A stretch of 64,000 nt of DNA from Alisma plantago-aquatica. Lineage: Eukaryota > Streptophyta > Magnoliopsida > Alismatales > Alismataceae. Below the pieces are notes generated by a model, which was not told the DNA's origin, did no database searches, and saw only the letters and a program-made list of their open reading frames with translations. Position numbers and translations under genes: made by a program. The stretch lies in NCBI GenBank assembly GCA_963693085.1, contig OY856409.1, positions 1,537,231,072 through 1,537,295,071 on the forward strand, written 5' to 3'. Below, in pieces: positions 60,537-64,000 of the stretch (positions within the stretch are counted from its first letter, which is position 1; each line of letters starts with the position of its first letter).

Positions 60537-61100
60537 AGTTTGGTATCAGAGCTTTAGGTTCGCTGAGTCTATAGGGATTCTAGGACTAGGTTGTGTTTGT
60601 TCTTATGTGTTTTCCAGATTTTCTCATAGAAATCTTCTTATAGTGACTTCTGCTTACGCAGATGAAAGAGTAAAGTTTAAAAATATCTGGAGAACATGTT
60701 TCTGAGAGAAATGTTGTTGCACCAAGAGAAGGTGCAAGGGATCAGGCAAGAGAAGAAAGAGTGCCTAAGAACTCTCATCTTGACCCAATCAGGATAGAGA
60801 ATCCTGCTTTTTATGCTCTTATTGGGCAGGTTAGGACAATAGTGATGAATATAGTGGACTGGATACTAGCAATACAACCTAGGTTACCAGCCCTCAATGC
60901 AGAAACTTTGGGTTCTAAAATGGTTCCTGAATGATATAGTCATGTTGGAACAGTGGAAAATTTGGGAAGGATTAACATATGACAAGGAAATAGACTTTGC
61001 CATAAGTATAGACAAATAGTACATCTGTGATGGCAATGCTAAGGAGGGGAAATCAGCTAAGAATTAAGGAAAGGTCTCTATAATTCTAGAGACATTTTCC
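60537..61100 (+). pseudogene. Second internal region: primer-binding site and diverged gag start
   Basis: Directly after the right LTR comes tggtatcagagc (60541-60552) and the same leader as in the first internal region (tttaggttcgctgagtct...tctcatagaaatcttct). Then a diverged gag N-terminus follows: near 60750-60900 it reads RVPKNSHLDP...NPAFYALIGQ...IVMNIV, parallel to [10 protein letters not shown]...LAYQQFMGK...VTMNLM of the first element. It fades out by about 61100. It is a related but different copy, sharing the LTR. Confidence 0.75.
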
Positions 61101-61244
61101 TAGTTGTTCTAAAAAACCAACGTTTTTTGTACCACCAGTGTAATAAATGCCTAGTGCACCAGGGCAGTAGTCACTAAGTAAAGGCAAAAGTCCTAACTTT
61201 CCACCTATAAGAACTCCTGACTTAGCTTTTACATTGGTAATCAG

Positions 61245-61541
61245 ATCGATAAGCTACTAAGAGTTCCTTCTCGGTAGTTGCATAATTCATCTGAGCTTCG
61301 TCAAGGGTCTTTGATGCATAGTAGATGACATGATGTTTCCTCTCTATGCACTGGCCTAAAATGACACCGACCGCGTAGTCACTAGCATCACACATTATTT
61401 CAAATGGGTGCCCCCAATCTAGAGCTCGAATGATAGGTGTTGTCGTAAGAGCATGCTTCAGGTTGTTGAAACTTTTGATGCATTCTTCGTCAAAATGGAA
61501 ATCAACATCCTTTAGTAACAAGTTGGTCATAGGCTTGGTTA
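61245..61541 (-). pseudogene. RT/RNase H fragment of another gypsy family (Athila/Tat-like)
   Basis: On the minus strand ITKPMTNLLLKDVDFHFDEE leads into an RNase H start (CDASDYAVGVILGQ, HVIYYASKTLDEAQMNYATTEKELL). The CDASDYAVG wording is usual in Athila/Tat-type elements and unlike the Tekay copy nearby. The fragment is cut off at 61541 by LTR-like DNA and fades near 61245, so it is only about 100 codons. Confidence 0.8.
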
Positions 61542-62100
61542 TGTAACATCCCTGACCTGGGTTACGAGATAACCCTAGGATTTTTGCATAAATATGCAAT
61601 TAAATGCTTGTGATTAACTTCTGGCATGTAACTGAGTTCCTTAGGAACATACATTCCTATTTCTGTCCTTTATAAACAATGTTTTAATAATGTTTTGTTA
61701 TGCAGGGACCTATGTGCAAATTACCCAATTAGAAGGATTAACTTGCAATTTTCACATGTTGAGATGTTCCTCTGATGATGAGACATCATATGGATGGATA
61801 TGATGAGGTATGATGGATTCTCCAAGCTTGGGCACCAAGATGTAGCTTGTGGAGCAATCCTTGTGCTTGAAACCCTAATTTTGGTGTAAAGTGCAATTTA
61901 CCCAAAATGCGGGGTGCAACTTGTAAAGTACATATTCTAGAATATCTTGTGTAACTCTTGGCATCATGTAGAGTAAAAATGATAAAAAGGGCGCTTCAAT
62001 TAATTAAGCAAGATAAGATAAATAACCTTTGTAGTAGAATCACCAAGTTATAAGTAAAGAAACCCTTATATGTGTACCTTAGTGATAGGATGGCTTTCCT
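61542..62100 (+). repeat. 5' fragment of a second Tekay-like LTR
   Basis: tgtaacatccctgacctggg at 61542 resembles the TGTAAGGATCCTGACCTGCG start of the Tekay LTR and begins exactly where the minus-strand RT fragment stops. The remainder is AT-rich and is cut off by the Harbinger copy near 62100. Confidence 0.45.
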
Positions 62101-62103
62101 TGG

Positions 62104-64000
62104 CAAAATACAAGATTCTACACTTAATTCAAGGTAAGAGTGATTTATGTGAGCTTTGCATCTGTTACATGCATTTCACTCTCAAAGCTTATATTTTTAA
62201 AAACTATATATGCATTAGGTGCAATTGATGGTATGCACACATCAGTACATGTCAAAAGGGACAAACAAAAGCGGCGCTAAAAAATAAAGGTATTTGTACC
62301 ACATATTTTATGATGGTTGTCAATTTTGATATGGGATTCACTTATCTCATGTGTGGATGGGAGTGTTTAGTTGTTCACATGTGTGTATTGTTGGCTAAAT
62401 TGGACATTATTATAATCCCTTTGTTTTGATGATAACAAACATTTCTTTCTTGTGGTTTTAACTTGCTATTTGAGTGTTTTAGGGACACGCATATAAGGTG
62501 GTGGATAGCAAAGACTTGGAAGATCAATTTGCTAAAATTGCTTTATTTTCATGATTGTAATCAATGTAAAAACTTGTACAAGTTTATAATGTACAAGTAC
62601 TTAGATATCATGTAAATCAAGCGTTTAGATCTTTCCTATCCACACACAGCACTTAGATAGGTCATCCCCCAAGATAGTATCACAACTGTACATTGATACA
62701 CACACTTAGTAAATGAATACATTGAATCAACGATATTCTCGGTCGACAAATACTTCGACCGAGACACTCTCGGTCAACAAACTCCTCGACCAAGAATAGA
62801 CCCTCCTAGATGTTAGACTGAGTTAGAAAAGTGGTTGGGAGTTGGAATCGAATGTTACAATATATTGACTCAGACTACCACTCGGTCGACAAATTTCTCG
62901 ACTGAGAAACTCTCTGTCGACAAATACTTTGACCGAAAATGGTTGTCTGCACTTTTCAGAATTAATTAAATAGCTATTACAAATGCAATTAGTGGATACT
63001 TAATGGTTAGTTAAGCACTAAGAACGCCCTAGAAGATGTCTAGAACGTCCCCAAGCATTAGCAAACCACTCCTATAAATAGGACAGCCATAGGACACCTC
63101 AAGACATAACTTGCATACACAATTACACTTGAGATTCAATCGTTGTGAGCAAACAAGCTGAGCTACACTTGCAATATGTTTTCTTTGAGCTCTACATTAG
63201 TGTACTATAGGCTGATATCTCCTATCCACTATACATCCACGTCCATCCACTTTGGTTAGGAGATTAAACGTTTGATATAGGATCAAAGCATTGTACTCAA
63301 TTGGTAACATTGTTTCTTTCTTCCAATCTTGTTCCTTTTATTGTAATTTGTTCTCCTTTGCTACTCCTAGGTTGGAGGCTATGAAAAGGAGGTTGTTGGA
63401 GCTTCTTCAGGTGGTGAAGGTAGCTCGGAGGACTTTGGACTACTTCTAGAAGGTCTCAATGGGAAGCTACTTCAAGGAGGAAGGCTACTTCAAGGGGGAG
63501 CTTGAAGTTACTTCAAGTGAAGGCTGCTTCAAGGTTGGTGAGACGACTTCGGGGTGAAGGTTGTCCAAAGGGTGGTGGAGGTGTTGTAATTTTATGTAAC
63601 ATCCTTGCGAGGTAATAAAATTTAAATACTTTCAAATCCCGGTTGGGAACAACCGGGTAGTGGACTGACTCCCTTAGTTTTTGCTAAGGGTGGGTGTCTC
63701 CTTCTCCAAATTTCAATTGTGGTTGCTTGGTTGAATTCATTTTAAAATCATTATAAAACCCTATTCACCCCCCCTCTAGTGTTTTTCATGTATTGCATGA
63801 AAGCATGGCTACTATGAATTTTAGTGTGCCAAGGGGTCTACTACTTGATGGATTTATGGTATACCAACATATCTCATTTCGTTGCACCATTCTGCAATAG
63901 AATGTGTCATTTGTCTGAGTATAGGGAAACAAGATATCTTCAACCATAGACATGCACAAGTATAAATGTTGTTGAGAGGCCATTCGGCATGTTGAAGAGG
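62104..64000 (+). pseudogene. Second copy of the Harbinger relic with nested LTR-like insertion (runs off window)
   Basis: From acaagattctacacttaa the sequence parallels 11395 onward: GAIDGMHTSVHV-encoding DNA at about 62222-62260, then FDMGFTYLMCGWE, which extends the transposase beyond where copy 1 breaks. After the LTR-like insertion (about 62369-63780) the transposase resumes with HESMATMNFSVPRG and ends at the window edge inside the NVVERPFGML part. Stops and frame changes are present, so it is inactive. Confidence 0.75.
62369..63780 (+). repeat. LTR-like insertion in the second Harbinger copy
   Basis: It separates transposase parts that belong together. Features fit a copia LTR: ttttgatgataacaaac near the 5' end, cggtcgacaaat/ctcgaccgag repeats (62740-62935), TATA-like tataaata at 63073-63080 and a C-rich 3' end (cacccccctctagtg). 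agtgttt occurs on both sides (62362-62368 and 63778-63784) and may be the target duplication, but TG...CA ends do not fall exactly there. Confidence 0.6.

Overview
This window looks like nuclear DNA of a flowering plant, probably a monocot. It has split genes with GT-AG introns, AT-rich intergenic DNA, abundant Ty1/copia and Ty3/gypsy LTR retroelements and PIF/Harbinger debris, and a strongly GC-rich small secreted-protein gene beside AT-rich surroundings. Only two cellular genes are well supported. They form a divergent pair near the middle. On the minus strand, 33485 to 25695 is a 12-exon SEC14-like phosphatidylinositol-transfer protein gene (SFH type). On the plus strand, 34330 to 35093 is a two-exon early-nodulin-like (phytocyanin) gene. 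About 845 bp separate the start codons.

Layout. 1-5421: a copia retroelement holding decayed gag and a full 3' LTR but no recognisable integrase or reverse transcriptase. 5422-11340: repeat-derived and unassigned AT-rich DNA with a 39-bp minisatellite. 11341-12900: a decayed PIF/Harbinger transposase split by LTR-like sequence; a second copy of the same nested structure lies at 62104-64000. 12901-25680: mostly featureless AT-rich DNA with small tandem duplications, a terminal-inverted-repeat element (22762-23815), microsatellites and one unassigned possibly genic patch (20800-22260). 25695-35093: the gene pair. 36125-48887: a tandem array of four complete ~3.16-kb units plus the start of a fifth. 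48924-60536: a Tekay/Del-type chromovirus with 3.86-kb LTRs. It is followed, without leaving the element, by a second primer-binding site and a diverged gag leader (60537-61100), so the order is LTR-internal-LTR-internal. 61222-62100: fragments of two further gypsy elements.

The most notable structure is the 36-49 kb array. Every unit carries a copy of the phytocyanin promoter and 5' leader, with its TATA box, joined to unrelated sequence where the coding region should begin. The left edge of the array holds 40 bp that also occur in an SFH intron 3.3 kb away. The right edge holds a 30-bp inverted copy of the array's own sequence. Both look like templated insertions left by break repair. A second point is an in-frame TGA in exon 8 of the SFH gene. 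That exon is symmetric (phase 0 at both ends) and is followed by a GC-AG intron, so skipping it would keep the frame.

The gypsy and copia polyproteins are all broken by stops, frameshifts and deletions, so they are relics. All family calls come from reading motifs by eye. No alignment or database search was run.
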